Shown: piece after piece, positions 34,784 to 43,351 of the stretch | How positions within the stretch are numbered: the stretch's first letter is position 1 | How the letters are laid out: each line of letters opens with the position of its first letter | Assembly: GCA_913057245.1 (NCBI GenBank) | Contig: CAJXNH010000003.1 | Location: forward strand, 124,001-188,000 | Source of the DNA: an uncultured Phaeodactylibacter sp. | GTDB taxonomy: Bacteria; Bacteroidota; Bacteroidia; Chitinophagales; Saprospiraceae | Length of the DNA: 64,000 nucleotides | Direction: 5' to 3' | Notes under the pieces: model-generated | Databases searched by the model: none | What the model saw: the letters and a program-made list of their open reading frames with translations, nothing else | What the model was told of the DNA's origin: nothing | Program-made: the position numbers and the translations under genes

Positions 34784-34840
34784 TCAAAAATTCTTCACCT
34801 TTAGCCCAAAAGCCAGCAAGCTGTCCTCCTGCCGATCTGC
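34784..34840 (-). pseudogene. Possible C-terminal relic of an outer-membrane barrel gene
   Basis: Directly after the dctM stop codon, and in the same frame, 18 codons read ADRQEDSLLAFGLKVKNF and stop at TGA. The alternating hydrophobic pattern with terminal Phe resembles the last strand of a Bacteroidota beta-barrel. It may be what remains of a porin gene once downstream of dctM, lost when the restriction-modification pair arrived. It is short, so chance cannot be excluded. Confidence 0.3.
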
Positions 34841-36145
34841 TTAATCAATCAAAAAGTACACCACTTCAGGGAAAAGTATGACGGTACCGAGAAACACCAG
34901 CTGAATAATCACAAACGGCAAAATACCCCGGTACAGGTGCTGCGTGGTCACGCCCGGAGGTGCCACTCCTTTGAGGTAAAACAAGGAAAACCCGAACGGC
35001 GGTGACAGGAAGGAGGTCTGAAGATTAAGCCCCAGCAGTACGCCTATCCAGATCAAATCAATATCCATCTGTACGAAAATGGGGGCCACTACAGGTACGA
35101 TGATGAAGATGATTTCAATAAAGTCGATGAAAAAGCCGGCAACGAAGACCACGATCATCACCAGGGCCAGAAATGCCATAGGCGACAAATTGGCTTCTTC
35201 GATCAGGCTGACGAGATAGGTGTCCCCGCCCATTTCCCGGAAGACGAAGGAAAAGACGGTAGCGCCCAGCAAAATCACAAAGACCATGCTTGTCAGGTGG
35301 GTGGTTTCGCGCATGACGGACTTTAGGACTTCCAAATTGAATTTGCCCTGACTGATCGTGAGCAGGGTGGCGCCCATTGCCCCTACGGCGGCAGCCTCGG
35401 TAGGCGAAGCAATGCCTGCAAAAATGGAGCCCAGCACAGCCACGATTAGAAGCATAGGCAGGACAAAAGCCTGCAGCACCTTACGGGTAGCCCCTGAAGC
35501 CCAGAAAGCCTCCAGTTCTTCTTTGGGCATACTTGGCGCATACCCCGGGCGGACCCATGCAGTGATGGCGATGTAAAGGATATAAACGAGTACAAGCAGC
35601 AGCCCCGGGATGAGCGCTGCGGCAAACAGCTGCCCTACGGAAACATTCAGCACACTGCCCAGGAGCACCAATACGACCGAAGGCGGAATGATCTGCCCGA
35701 GGGTGCCGGATGCGGCAATCGTACCCGTCGCCAGTTCGGTGCGGTAACCGCGCTTCAGCATCGTCGGCAGGCTGATCAGGCCCATGGTGATTACGGTTGC
35801 GCCCACAATTCCGGTGGAAGCAGCCAGTAAAGCGCCCACGATCACCACGCTGATCGCCAGCCCGCCCCGGACTTTCCCAAACAGCATCGCCATGGTCTCC
35901 AGAAGGCTCTCCGCCAGCCCGGATTTCTCCAGCATGATGCCCATATAGATGAAAAGGGGCACCGCCATCAGTACATAATTGCTCACGACGCCCATCATGC
36001 GGGGAGACAGTGCAATGAAGCTGCCCGGATCCAGGAAGCAGACGGCATACAGGATGGAAATCCCCCCGAGCGTAAAGGCTACCGGATATCCGTACAAAAT
36101 GAGCAGAAAGATGCTGATGAACAGTAATATTGCAAGGATGGCCAT
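34841..36145 (-). CDS. dctM: TRAP transporter large permease (DctM)
   Basis: 434 aa with about 12 hydrophobic segments, full length for DctM. Family motifs are PVAFTLGGISILYAV near the N-terminus, AASTGIVGATVITMGLISLP (about 108-127), TIAASGTLGQIIPPSVVLVL (about 142-161, with the conserved IPPS), and the C-terminal repeat FFIDFIEIIFIIVPVVAPIF, then NLQTSFLSPPFGFSLFYLKG. It forms the Na-driven channel with DctQ and takes up the organic acid bound by DctP. It starts 3 bp after dctQ ends. Confidence 0.93.
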   Translation of the reverse strand: MAILAILLFISIFLLILYGYPVAFTLGGISILYAVCFLDPGSFIALSPRMMGVVSNYVLMAVPLFIYMGIMLEKSGLAESLLETMAMLFGKVRGGLAISVVIVGALLAASTGIVGATVITMGLISLPTMLKRGYRTELATGTIAASGTLGQIIPPSVVLVLLGSVLNVSVGQLFAAALIPGLLLVLVYILYIAITAWVRPGYAPSMPKEELEAFWASGATRKVLQAFVLPMLLIVAVLGSIFAGIASPTEAAAVGAMGATLLTISQGKFNLEVLKSVMRETTHLTSMVFVILLGATVFSFVFREMGGDTYLVSLIEEANLSPMAFLALVMIVVFVAGFFIDFIEIIFIIVPVVAPIFVQMDIDLIWIGVLLGLNLQTSFLSPPFGFSLFYLKGVAPPGVTTQHLYRGILPFVIIQLVFLGTVILFPEVVYFLID

Positions 36146-36148
36146 GGC

Positions 36149-36691
36149 TTATTCGGTTTCAGAGGTGCTGGAATGGGAAGGGGCTTTACCTTTAAAGATC
36201 AACCAGTTATCAATAATACTCGCGAGCCCCTGCAGGAAAAGCAGTACCATACCTGCGGTTATCGCAAACTTGATGATGTACCGGGCCGGCAGCCCTCCGG
36301 GATCGGGCGACCCCTCTCCTATTTTGTAGGCAATGGTAGCATACTCAAATGAAACGTAAATCAGAATCGCCGTCCAGGGAATCAGGAATATCAAGCCTCC
36401 GATGAGATTGACCAGCGCCTTATCCTTTGCCGAGAACTTAGCGTAGAACAAATCCACCCTGACATGCCGGTCATGCCGGAAAGCATATCCGGCACCCAGC
36501 AAGAAGATAAGCCCGAACAGGTGCCATTCCAGCTCCATAATCCAAGCTTGAGTTTCATTAAATAAATAACGGACCACCACATCGAAACAGACCAGCAACA
36601 TAAGCAGCGTAGTCAGCCATGCTGCCGCTCTGCCCACCTGCTCATTCAGGGTGTGGATAGCCTGGGCAACTTTCCGGAGCGTAAATACCAT
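36149..36691 (-). CDS. dctQ: TRAP transporter small permease (DctQ)
   Basis: 180 aa with four hydrophobic segments. The DctQ signature is visible as LLMLLVCFDVVVRYLFNETQ (about 38-57) and WIMELEWHLFGLIFLLGAGY (about 60-79), followed by RHDRHVRVDLFYAKFSAKDK. It associates with DctM in the inner membrane. It is the first gene of the dctQM operon, 3 bp before dctM. Confidence 0.9.
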   Translation of the reverse strand: MVFTLRKVAQAIHTLNEQVGRAAAWLTTLLMLLVCFDVVVRYLFNETQAWIMELEWHLFGLIFLLGAGYAFRHDRHVRVDLFYAKFSAKDKALVNLIGGLIFLIPWTAILIYVSFEYATIAYKIGEGSPDPGGLPARYIIKFAITAGMVLLFLQGLASIIDNWLIFKGKAPSHSSTSETE

Positions 36692-36826
36692 CAGCCAGGG
36701 TTTTGTTGATTTTTCTTGCTTTGATTCCTGACGAAAGATAAGGATTGTGCTATGTTAGCGGGGAATTTCCTTAAAAAAGTTTTCATTTATCCCTTTTCTT
36801 CAGAATAACCCTAAATCAACTAAACG

Positions 36827-37042
36827 ATGATGATACGCTGTTTACCCATTACTATTTGCTTTTTCTTTTTCCTGCCACTAATGGCTCAGGACTTTAAAGG
36901 CTCGGAAGACCATCCTCTTATTCAGCGGTATGAAGGCTCCCGGATCAGCTCATACGAGACCATTAGCTTTGCGGCTACTAATGAAGCTAATTTGGGGTAG
37001 GCAAAGAACCGTCGCGTGGAATTGGTACAACGTCTGAAGTAA
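36827..37042 (+). pseudogene. OmpA-family gene relic with internal deletion and amber stop
   Basis: A signal peptide (MMIRCLPITICFFFFLPLMAQ) and mature start (DFKGSEDHPLIQRYEGSRIS) resemble the N-terminus of OmpA-linked outer-membrane proteins. After NEANLG comes an in-frame TAG (36998-37000), then AKNRRVELVQRLK and TAA (37040-37042). The AKNRRVELV motif is the hallmark of the OmpA-like peptidoglycan-binding C-terminus. So start and end of the gene survive in one frame, the central part is deleted, and a TAG replaces one codon. Only 72 codons remain, so it cannot be functional as an OmpA protein. Confidence 0.75.
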
Positions 37043-37111
37043 AACAGTGCAGGCAGCAGCGAGAATTTTTCTGCATTCCATACTGTTGCCTGCTTGATTC
37101 GATTTTTATTC

Positions 37112-37933
37112 TTACGCCCCCAGCCGGTCAAACCGAGTCAAGTCCAATTGCTCAATAATACGGATGAGCTTATCGGCATAAGCCTTATCTGTAGCGTAGC
37201 CCGCTTTTTTCAGGCCGCGCGCCCAGCCTTTATAATCGGAAATGCGCAGCCGGTGCAGATGCTTGTAACGTTCGCCGTTGAGCAGTTCAGAATGTGCCCG
37301 GAAGCTCTCTTTGGCGTCCCCAAAGACACGGAACATATCGTAGATGTCATCATCTGAGTAATTGCGGCAGGTACAGCCCCGGCATTGGCGCTTGCACTTG
37401 ATCCCAAAGTGATTGTTGGACTCCCTGGCGAGCAGGCTTTCCCCAGCGTTGGATTCCAGCAGCCCCTGTGCGAGGGTAATGCTTGCCGGGACTCCATAGT
37501 CTTCCATTTCACTGATCGCCAGCATTTTGTACTGCTCCAGATAAGCCTCTACTTTAGCATTGACCGCCTCCATCACCTCCGGGCGCACGTGGTGGCGCTC
37601 GGCGTAGTTGTCATTTAGCACGAAGGTAAGGTTCGGGAAGTCCTCCGGTTGACGGGTATCCCACTTTATTTGTGAGACATTTTGTTGGGTGCTGGCACGC
37701 TTCTCAGCTTTGTAACTGGCGGGCAGCGCCTGCCCAAACGAAGGCACGAGGCCCTCTTCCGCAACCGCAACCGGCTGCTCGATGCTATTCAGGTTAAACT
37801 GAATGCTGATGTTTTTAAAAAACAGAATGTATATCCCCAGGCCCAGGAGGACGCCGTTGAACCAGTTGCGGTGAAGGGCGTCCGCCAGAGCTTGAAGGGA
37901 CAGGGTGTTTTGGTGGGTACTTTTGCTTTCCAT
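37112..37933 (-). CDS. Membrane-anchored glucosaminidase (peptidoglycan hydrolase)
   Basis: 273 aa from the ATG at 37933. One hydrophobic segment (WFNGVLLGLGIYILFFKN, about 24-41) anchors the protein. The C-terminal domain (about 110-265) is a glucosaminidase of the lysozyme-like superfamily: AISEMEDYGVPASITLAQGL, then LESNAGESLLARESNNHFGI with the catalytic Glu, and SFRAHSELLNGERYKHLHRL. A Cys-rich insert (KCKRQCRGCTC) is present. It should cleave between N-acetylglucosamine and N-acetylmuramic acid in the cell wall. It stands alone. Confidence 0.88.
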   Translation of the reverse strand: MESKSTHQNTLSLQALADALHRNWFNGVLLGLGIYILFFKNISIQFNLNSIEQPVAVAEEGLVPSFGQALPASYKAEKRASTQQNVSQIKWDTRQPEDFPNLTFVLNDNYAERHHVRPEVMEAVNAKVEAYLEQYKMLAISEMEDYGVPASITLAQGLLESNAGESLLARESNNHFGIKCKRQCRGCTCRNYSDDDIYDMFRVFGDAKESFRAHSELLNGERYKHLHRLRISDYKGWARGLKKAGYATDKAYADKLIRIIEQLDLTRFDRLGA

Positions 37934-38187
37934 GTCTTGCCCCTTTGCAGACCGTGTTGGAACTTTAGTAATCGGTCTGCAAACTACACTTTTTCGGTTA
38001 TACTTCTTCACGAAAATCCTCATTTAGCTTAGGCTAAACTCCGGTTTTCGTGTCTCGTCTAACCAAAAAATTGCCAGTTTTCGACTAGAAGACTAAAATC
38101 CCAACACGGTCTTGTTTCAAAAATGTGTACAAACACAAATGTAAAACAAAAAATAGTTAAAAACAAGACTATAAAACAAATTGATTG

Positions 38188-39078
38188 CTATTTTTTGAAT
38201 GCGTCCGCCACGATCAGTTCTTTGGTACCGTGACCATAGGTGTAAAAGCCTTCACCCGACTTCGCGCCCAGCTTGCCGGCCGTCACCATATTGACCAGCA
38301 ATGGGCAAGGGGCATACTTCGGATTGCCGAAGCCTTCAAACAGGACATTCAGGATGGACAGGCACACATCCAAACCGATAAAGTCCGCCAGTTGCAGCGG
38401 TCCCATAGGATGCGCCATGCCGAGCTTCATGACCGTATCGATTTCCTCCACGCCGGCCACGCCTTCGTGCAGGGAGATAATCGCTTCGTTGATCATTGGC
38501 ATCAAAATCCGGTTGGCGACAAAGCCCGGATAGTCATTGACCTCAACGGGTACTTTGCCGAGCTTGCGGGACAAGTCCATGACGATGTCCGTGGTCTCAT
38601 CTGAAGTGGCGTAGCCGCGGATGACCTCTACCAACTTCATGACCGGCACGGGGTTCATAAAGTGCATGCCGATGACCTGCGCCGGGCGCGTTGTCGCTGC
38701 CGCAATCTTGGTGATAGAAATGGAAGACGTATTGGTCGCCAGGATGGCAGACTTTGGTGCCGCCTCGTCCAGGTCCTTGAAAATTTTCAGCTTGAGGTCT
38801 ACCCGCTCGGTTGCGGCTTCAACGACCAAGTTAGCTTCGGCCACACCGGCTTTCAGGTCCGTTTGTTTGGTCAGGTTGCCAAGCGTTTTCTGCTTCACCT
38901 CCTCGGTGATCCGCTCTTTTTTGAGCATACGGTCGAGGTTTTTCGTGATAGTGGCGAGGGCTTTGTCGAGCGCTTCCTCAGAGATGTCGATCAGGTTGAC
39001 GGCATAGCCATTCATGGCGAAAACGTGGGCGATGCCGTTGCCCATAGTGCCGGCACCGATTACTGCGATGTTTTTCAT
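38188..39078 (-). CDS. 3-hydroxyacyl-CoA (3-hydroxybutyryl-CoA) dehydrogenase
   Basis: 296 aa, single-domain size. NAD site: IAVIGAGTMGNGIAHVFAMN (about 4-23), with Asp in LIDIS. The catalytic His is in GMHFMNPVPVMKLVEVI (about 136-152), with Glu in this motif, and GFVANRILMPMINEAI (about 183-198) supplies the Asn. It oxidises (S)-3-hydroxyacyl-CoA to 3-ketoacyl-CoA, in beta-oxidation or in butanoate/PHB metabolism. It is preceded by a TATCTTTG box (39116-39123). Confidence 0.92.
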   Translation of the reverse strand: MKNIAVIGAGTMGNGIAHVFAMNGYAVNLIDISEEALDKALATITKNLDRMLKKERITEEVKQKTLGNLTKQTDLKAGVAEANLVVEAATERVDLKLKIFKDLDEAAPKSAILATNTSSISITKIAAATTRPAQVIGMHFMNPVPVMKLVEVIRGYATSDETTDIVMDLSRKLGKVPVEVNDYPGFVANRILMPMINEAIISLHEGVAGVEEIDTVMKLGMAHPMGPLQLADFIGLDVCLSILNVLFEGFGNPKYAPCPLLVNMVTAGKLGAKSGEGFYTYGHGTKELIVADAFKK

Positions 39079-39115
39079 GGATTTGGTTTTAGACTATGTT
39101 AGGATTTTCGGGGGG

Positions 39116-39123
39116 CAAAGATA
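39116..39123 (-). promoter_or_regulatory. -7 box upstream of the 3-hydroxyacyl-CoA dehydrogenase gene
   Basis: On the minus strand this reads TATCTTTG, fitting TAnnTTTG, 37 bp before the start codon. It lies directly after the terminator of the upstream T9SS gene. No clear -33 box. Confidence 0.45.
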
Positions 39124-39124
39124 C

Positions 39125-39156
39125 AAAAAAGCCTGCACGGACTGAACCATGCAGGC
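39125..39156 (-). terminator. Terminator of the PKD/Kazal-like T9SS gene
   Basis: Arms GCCTGCA (39131-39137) and TGCAGGC (39150-39156), with a six-T run (minus strand) at 39130-39125. It lies 48 bp after the stop codon of the gene at 39204. Confidence 0.7.
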
Positions 39157-39203
39157 GGGTTTTAAATGATTGGAGTACGGGTGAATTTCTTACAACAGTC
39201 GGC

Positions 39204-41993
39204 TTATTGCTTTATCAGGCGCAGGGTTTCAGTGCCTTGCTCGCCACGTACCTGCAGCATCAGTATCCCGGCGGGCACGTCCGACAGGTCAAGGTCGATC
39301 TGCTGCCGTCCGGTGCTCCAGTTGTAGTGCTGCTGCCAGAGGGCTTGCCCGTTCAGGTTGAGTAGGCGTAGCTCATAGGCGCCTCCCTGCTGAAGGTCGA
39401 GGTCAAGCGTGGCTTGTTCGCGGGCGGGGTTCGGATAGGCCTTGATCTGGCCTAGTGGTTGTTCATAGTTGTCGTCCGTATCGACTGCCATTAAGAAGGA
39501 AGGCTGCCCGGTAAAGCCATTGATGACCGGATTGATGGTCACGGTAAAGGTAGAAACACAGCCATCCGGTGTCGTCATCGTCAGCGAGATTTCGTAGTTG
39601 CCCGGTGCGGTATAGGTGTGCACGGGCATGGCTTCCGTACTTGTATTGCCATCGCCGAAATCCCACTGATAGTCTGCCCCAAAATCGGAAGACAGGTTCA
39701 GAAAGGCATAGGTCAGGCTATCGGTCTTGAATGGCAGGAAGAGCGCGAGGCAGTCTTCATCATACAGGATATCGAAGTCGGTCAGGATAATCATGCTCAT
39801 GCTGCTCGTGCAATCGCCGCTGGTAATGGTCAGCGTGACCAGGTAAAGTCCGGGGGCTGAATAGGTATGGGCCGGGTTTTGGTCGGTGCTGTTGCTGCCA
39901 TCGCCAAAGCTCCAGAACCAGGAGCCTACGGCAGGCCCCATGGACATATCCATGAAGGTAAAGGACAACAGGTCGTCTGCATCCTGCTCGAAGGAGAACA
40001 TCGCCTGGCATTCGGGACCATTGCCTGCGCCACCGCCACTACCAAGGAATATCGGGTGCACAATAGTACTGGTGCAGCCTTCGCTAGTTGTGATGGTCAG
40101 GGACACTTCCACCATGCCTGTTTCCGCATAAGTATGTACCGGGTTTTGCGCCGTGCTGCTGTTGCCATCACCAAAGTCCCAAAACCATTCCACCACCGTA
40201 CCATTAGTCACGAAAGAGACATCAAAAAACTGTACCTGTCCGGGCACATCGGTTTCCATGACCTCAAAGTAAGCTTCGCAGAATTCGCCTCCACCGTCAC
40301 AGGGCGCATACTCATCCGGGCCAAAGCCTTCGCATTCGGCGTAACAGTCGTTTTGGAAGATAATTTCAACGCCATTTGGAAGGGTTACACATACCGGATC
40401 GTAGAACTGATAACAGTTGCAGTCGCTGGGGTCGTCGCACTCAAAGAATACAGATGAATCATAGCCTTCGCATTCCGCAAAGCAGGCATTAGGGAAGGTG
40501 AGAATCTGCCCGGAAGGCGTCGCCACACAAACCGGGTCGAAGACATCATCGCAGCCACAGGGCGCGTCGATATCGCAGTCCACAAACTGATCGGGGCCGA
40601 AGCCCTCGCATTCCGCGTAGCAAGGGTTCTGGAAGGTCAGGGTGTCGCCATTCTCAACCACACAGACCGGATCGAAAATAGCCGGGCAATAGCAATTGTC
40701 ATCCCCTTCGCAGTCGACAAAGTCAGCTACAGTAAAGCCTTCGCACTCTGCCACACAGGCATTGGGGAATTCGAAGATCAGCCCAGGGAAAAGCTCCACA
40801 CAAACCGGCTCAAAAACCAGCGGGCAGTCGCAATCGTCAAAATTGCAATCGTCGTAAATTTCATCCGGCCCATAACCGGAGCAAATGGCTACGCAGGCAC
40901 TCGGCATCGTGATGATCACGCCAGCTTCATTGATGACACAAACCGGGTCGAAGACATCATCACAGTTGCAAGGGCCACCGTTGTCCCCCACATATACGGG
41001 TTGGGAATAAGAGCTGACACAGCCGCTTTCTGTGACAATGGTGAGATTGACATCAAACGATCCTGTCTCTGAGAAAGTGTAGCTGGGATTGGCTTCCGTT
41101 GAGGCGCCGCCATCCGGGAACGTCCAGTTGTAGCCCATGATACTATCCCCAAAAGTGAAAGAAAAACTCGTAAAATCCAGGGTCAGGCTATCCGCGCCTT
41201 GTTCGTAGGTAAAGAAGGGTTCGCAAAGGTCAAAGCCGTTGTCGCTGCAGTCCACGATATCATCGGCACTATACCCTGCGCATTCGGCATAGCAGAGGGT
41301 TTCAAAAAGCTCCACAATGCCAGGCGCCACCTCAATGCACACCGGGTCGTACTCGTTCCAGTCGCAGTCACAGGGCACAAAATCTTCAACATAGACCGGG
41401 TTGGTGAAGATAGAAGTACAAGTATCCGCAGTGATGGTCAATGAAACATCATACACTCCCGTAGCAGCATAAGTGTGCAGGGGGGAAGCTTCGTTGCTCG
41501 TGTTGCCATCCCCAAAATCCCAAAACCAGGATTCCACAGGCGTGGCGGTGCTCGATAGGTCATAAAACTGTACTTCGTAGGGGTCAGCATTGATCTGCTC
41601 CATGAAGAAGAAGGCTTCGCAGTGCTCCGGTGGTGGAGGTGGGTTAATGTCGCCACAGACGATCAGGTTTACTCCCGTTGCCGAAGGGGCACTCTCCTGC
41701 AGCGTTACCGTTTCCGTAAGGAATACGCCCGTACAGAAATCGATGGTACTCACAGTGGCCGTTAGCGTGGGCATACTACTGAAATCGTGGTCGAAGGTAA
41801 ACGTGTAGCTTCCATCCGCTTCAGTAATGGCAAACAGGTACTCATCAAGGGAGGGCAGCAGCAATTCCACCTCAAATCCAGGCACCGGGTCCTGATCGGG
41901 CCCAAATAGCAGGCTGCCGGAAACGCTGAGCTCCGTAGCATAGCTATTGAAGAAGCTACAGAACGCTAATAATAAAACAGTCAGGTTTTTCAT
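39204..41993 (-). CDS. T9SS-secreted protein with PKD domains and Kazal-like Cys repeats
   Basis: 929 aa with a signal peptide (LTVLLLAFCSFFNSYA). An N-terminal beta domain is followed by five PKD-type domains, seen as FWDFGDGNTS, YNWTFPDGGAS, FWDFGDGNSS, FWSFGDGSNS and YQWDFGDGNTS. Between the first three are six Cys-rich units with the core CxC then (D/E)PVC, such as CNCDDVFDPVCV and CYCPAIFDPVCV, each followed by NxCxAxCxG, the spacing of Kazal-type inhibitor modules. A type A T9SS domain closes it (IKAYPNPAREQATLDLDLQQ through LMLQVRGEQGTETLRLIK). It should be an exported surface protein, perhaps an adhesin or protease inhibitor. Confidence 0.85.
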   Translation of the reverse strand: MKNLTVLLLAFCSFFNSYATELSVSGSLLFGPDQDPVPGFEVELLLPSLDEYLFAITEADGSYTFTFDHDFSSMPTLTATVSTIDFCTGVFLTETVTLQESAPSATGVNLIVCGDINPPPPPEHCEAFFFMEQINADPYEVQFYDLSSTATPVESWFWDFGDGNTSNEASPLHTYAATGVYDVSLTITADTCTSIFTNPVYVEDFVPCDCDWNEYDPVCIEVAPGIVELFETLCYAECAGYSADDIVDCSDNGFDLCEPFFTYEQGADSLTLDFTSFSFTFGDSIMGYNWTFPDGGASTEANPSYTFSETGSFDVNLTIVTESGCVSSYSQPVYVGDNGGPCNCDDVFDPVCVINEAGVIITMPSACVAICSGYGPDEIYDDCNFDDCDCPLVFEPVCVELFPGLIFEFPNACVAECEGFTVADFVDCEGDDNCYCPAIFDPVCVVENGDTLTFQNPCYAECEGFGPDQFVDCDIDAPCGCDDVFDPVCVATPSGQILTFPNACFAECEGYDSSVFFECDDPSDCNCYQFYDPVCVTLPNGVEIIFQNDCYAECEGFGPDEYAPCDGGGEFCEAYFEVMETDVPGQVQFFDVSFVTNGTVVEWFWDFGDGNSSTAQNPVHTYAETGMVEVSLTITTSEGCTSTIVHPIFLGSGGGAGNGPECQAMFSFEQDADDLLSFTFMDMSMGPAVGSWFWSFGDGSNSTDQNPAHTYSAPGLYLVTLTITSGDCTSSMSMIILTDFDILYDEDCLALFLPFKTDSLTYAFLNLSSDFGADYQWDFGDGNTSTEAMPVHTYTAPGNYEISLTMTTPDGCVSTFTVTINPVINGFTGQPSFLMAVDTDDNYEQPLGQIKAYPNPAREQATLDLDLQQGGAYELRLLNLNGQALWQQHYNWSTGRQQIDLDLSDVPAGILMLQVRGEQGTETLRLIKQ

Positions 41994-42007
41994 AAAGTCG
42001 GGTGATT

Positions 42008-43099
42008 TTATTGAATGATGTACAAAAGTTTTTCGCTTAGCATCCCATCGCTTTGCTGCACGCGCACCAGGTAGTAACCGGTTGGCCAGCTGCCGGGCAC
42101 AGCGATTTCAAAGGTGGGCGTCCGGGGTTCCTGCTCGTAGAGTGGTTGCCCCAGTATATTGAAGACACCAACGCGCGCTATGCCTTTGGGGGCTTCCACC
42201 AATACCCGGCCGTTGCGCACGGGGTTGGGGAGGAGGCGCATATCGGCTGCTTCCTCCGTCAGGGTTTGGGTGACCAAGTAGTTGGGGTTGTATACGGTCA
42301 GCATCAGGCTGTCAGTCACGACCGGTTGCAGTTCCAGGCTGTCGTTGACGAGCATGACTTCCTTGATTTCCAGGAGTATCTTGGCACTATCCGCCTGCAT
42401 AAAGGTGATCAGATCATCCTCTATGACGATGGACAAAACCCCTACCCTTCCTTCTGCTGCGGTGGGGTTGACCCCGTAGCGCGTAGAAGCTGTCTTCAGC
42501 CGGTCCGTCTGACTCGTGCTGATGGTTTGGAAGCGGAAGGATTCCGAGGTGCCGCCCAGCCATTCTTCATCGTAGCTGAGCGAGATGCTTTGGATGTAGT
42601 TCTTATTGAAGGCAATCTCAAATGCCATCCCGTTTACCTCAGTGGGCAGGTTGGGGTAGTCCAGGTCCAGGGCGATATTGACGATGGATCCCGCAGTGAG
42701 CGGAGGGTTCAGCAAATCAGGCGTAAAGGCAAGCGCCGCATCCATACCTGGTACAGCGGCAGGGAAAACGACCGGGGCTGGTGTGGAGTGGCTTTGCCCG
42801 AAATTGGTCACCACCGCCAGCATATCCGAGAGGTTGACCTGCCCGTTGCCATTGGCATCCGCATGGGCATAGCCGACGCCGTTGGGGAAATTTTGTAACC
42901 AGTTAATTGAAATTGGCATTTCCTCAAAAATGGTCCCCGTTTCGATACGCGCCGGACCCGCACTGCCATAAGCATAACCGGTGTACAGCACATCCGCCTG
43001 ATCGACTTTGCCGCTGTTGTTGGCATCGCCCGGGTAAACCTGCGCCTGCAGGCCCGAAACGAAAATCCAGAAAGTTGCTATCCAAAATATCTTCCGCAT
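42008..43099 (-). CDS. T9SS-secreted protein with dockerin-like and cohesin-like parts
   Basis: 363 aa with a signal peptide (FWIATFWIFVSGLQAQ). Residues about 22-105 carry two Ca-binding dockerin-type loops, PGDANNSGKVDQADVLYTGY and HADANGNGQVNLSDMLAVV. Residues about 120-260 (GSIVNIALDLDYPNLPTEVN, GMAFEIAFNKNYIQSISLSY, GRVGVLSIVIEDDL) resemble a cohesin-like beta sandwich. The C-terminal type A T9SS domain includes RLLPNPVRNGRVLVEAPKGI and GYYLVRVQQSDGMLSEKLLY. It lies 14 bp downstream of no same-strand gene but is followed 14 bp later by the PKD/Kazal-like gene, so both may share a transcript. Confidence 0.82.
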   Translation of the reverse strand: MRKIFWIATFWIFVSGLQAQVYPGDANNSGKVDQADVLYTGYAYGSAGPARIETGTIFEEMPISINWLQNFPNGVGYAHADANGNGQVNLSDMLAVVTNFGQSHSTPAPVVFPAAVPGMDAALAFTPDLLNPPLTAGSIVNIALDLDYPNLPTEVNGMAFEIAFNKNYIQSISLSYDEEWLGGTSESFRFQTISTSQTDRLKTASTRYGVNPTAAEGRVGVLSIVIEDDLITFMQADSAKILLEIKEVMLVNDSLELQPVVTDSLMLTVYNPNYLVTQTLTEEAADMRLLPNPVRNGRVLVEAPKGIARVGVFNILGQPLYEQEPRTPTFEIAVPGSWPTGYYLVRVQQSDGMLSEKLLYIIQ

Positions 43100-43123
43100 G
43101 GGTGGTTTCTTTTTCTCACGTTA

Positions 43124-43155
43124 CAAATATAAGGGGAAGGTGGAGGGGGGTACAA
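43124..43155 (-). promoter_or_regulatory. Candidate promoter of the dockerin-like gene
   Basis: On the minus strand a TTG (43155-43153) is followed after 21 bp by TATATTTG (43131-43124), a good Bacteroidota match, 24 bp before the start codon. A second TATATTTG on the plus strand (43167-43174) may serve the divergent gene at 43352, but it is 178 bp away and lacks a -33 box. Confidence 0.55.
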
Positions 43156-43351
43156 CTACATTTTTTTATATTTGTATGTGCATAAATCCAAAGTCAATCA
43201 AAATAAAAATACTGGTTATCAGTGTTTTATCATATATTTAGATTTTGAAAAATATTAAAACCTGAGTTTTTCTGCTCTGATTTGTCGGCTTTTTGTCCTT
43301 TGCTTTCTTCAAGGATGTATGGCTTGGGGCACTAGATAAAATGACTATAGT

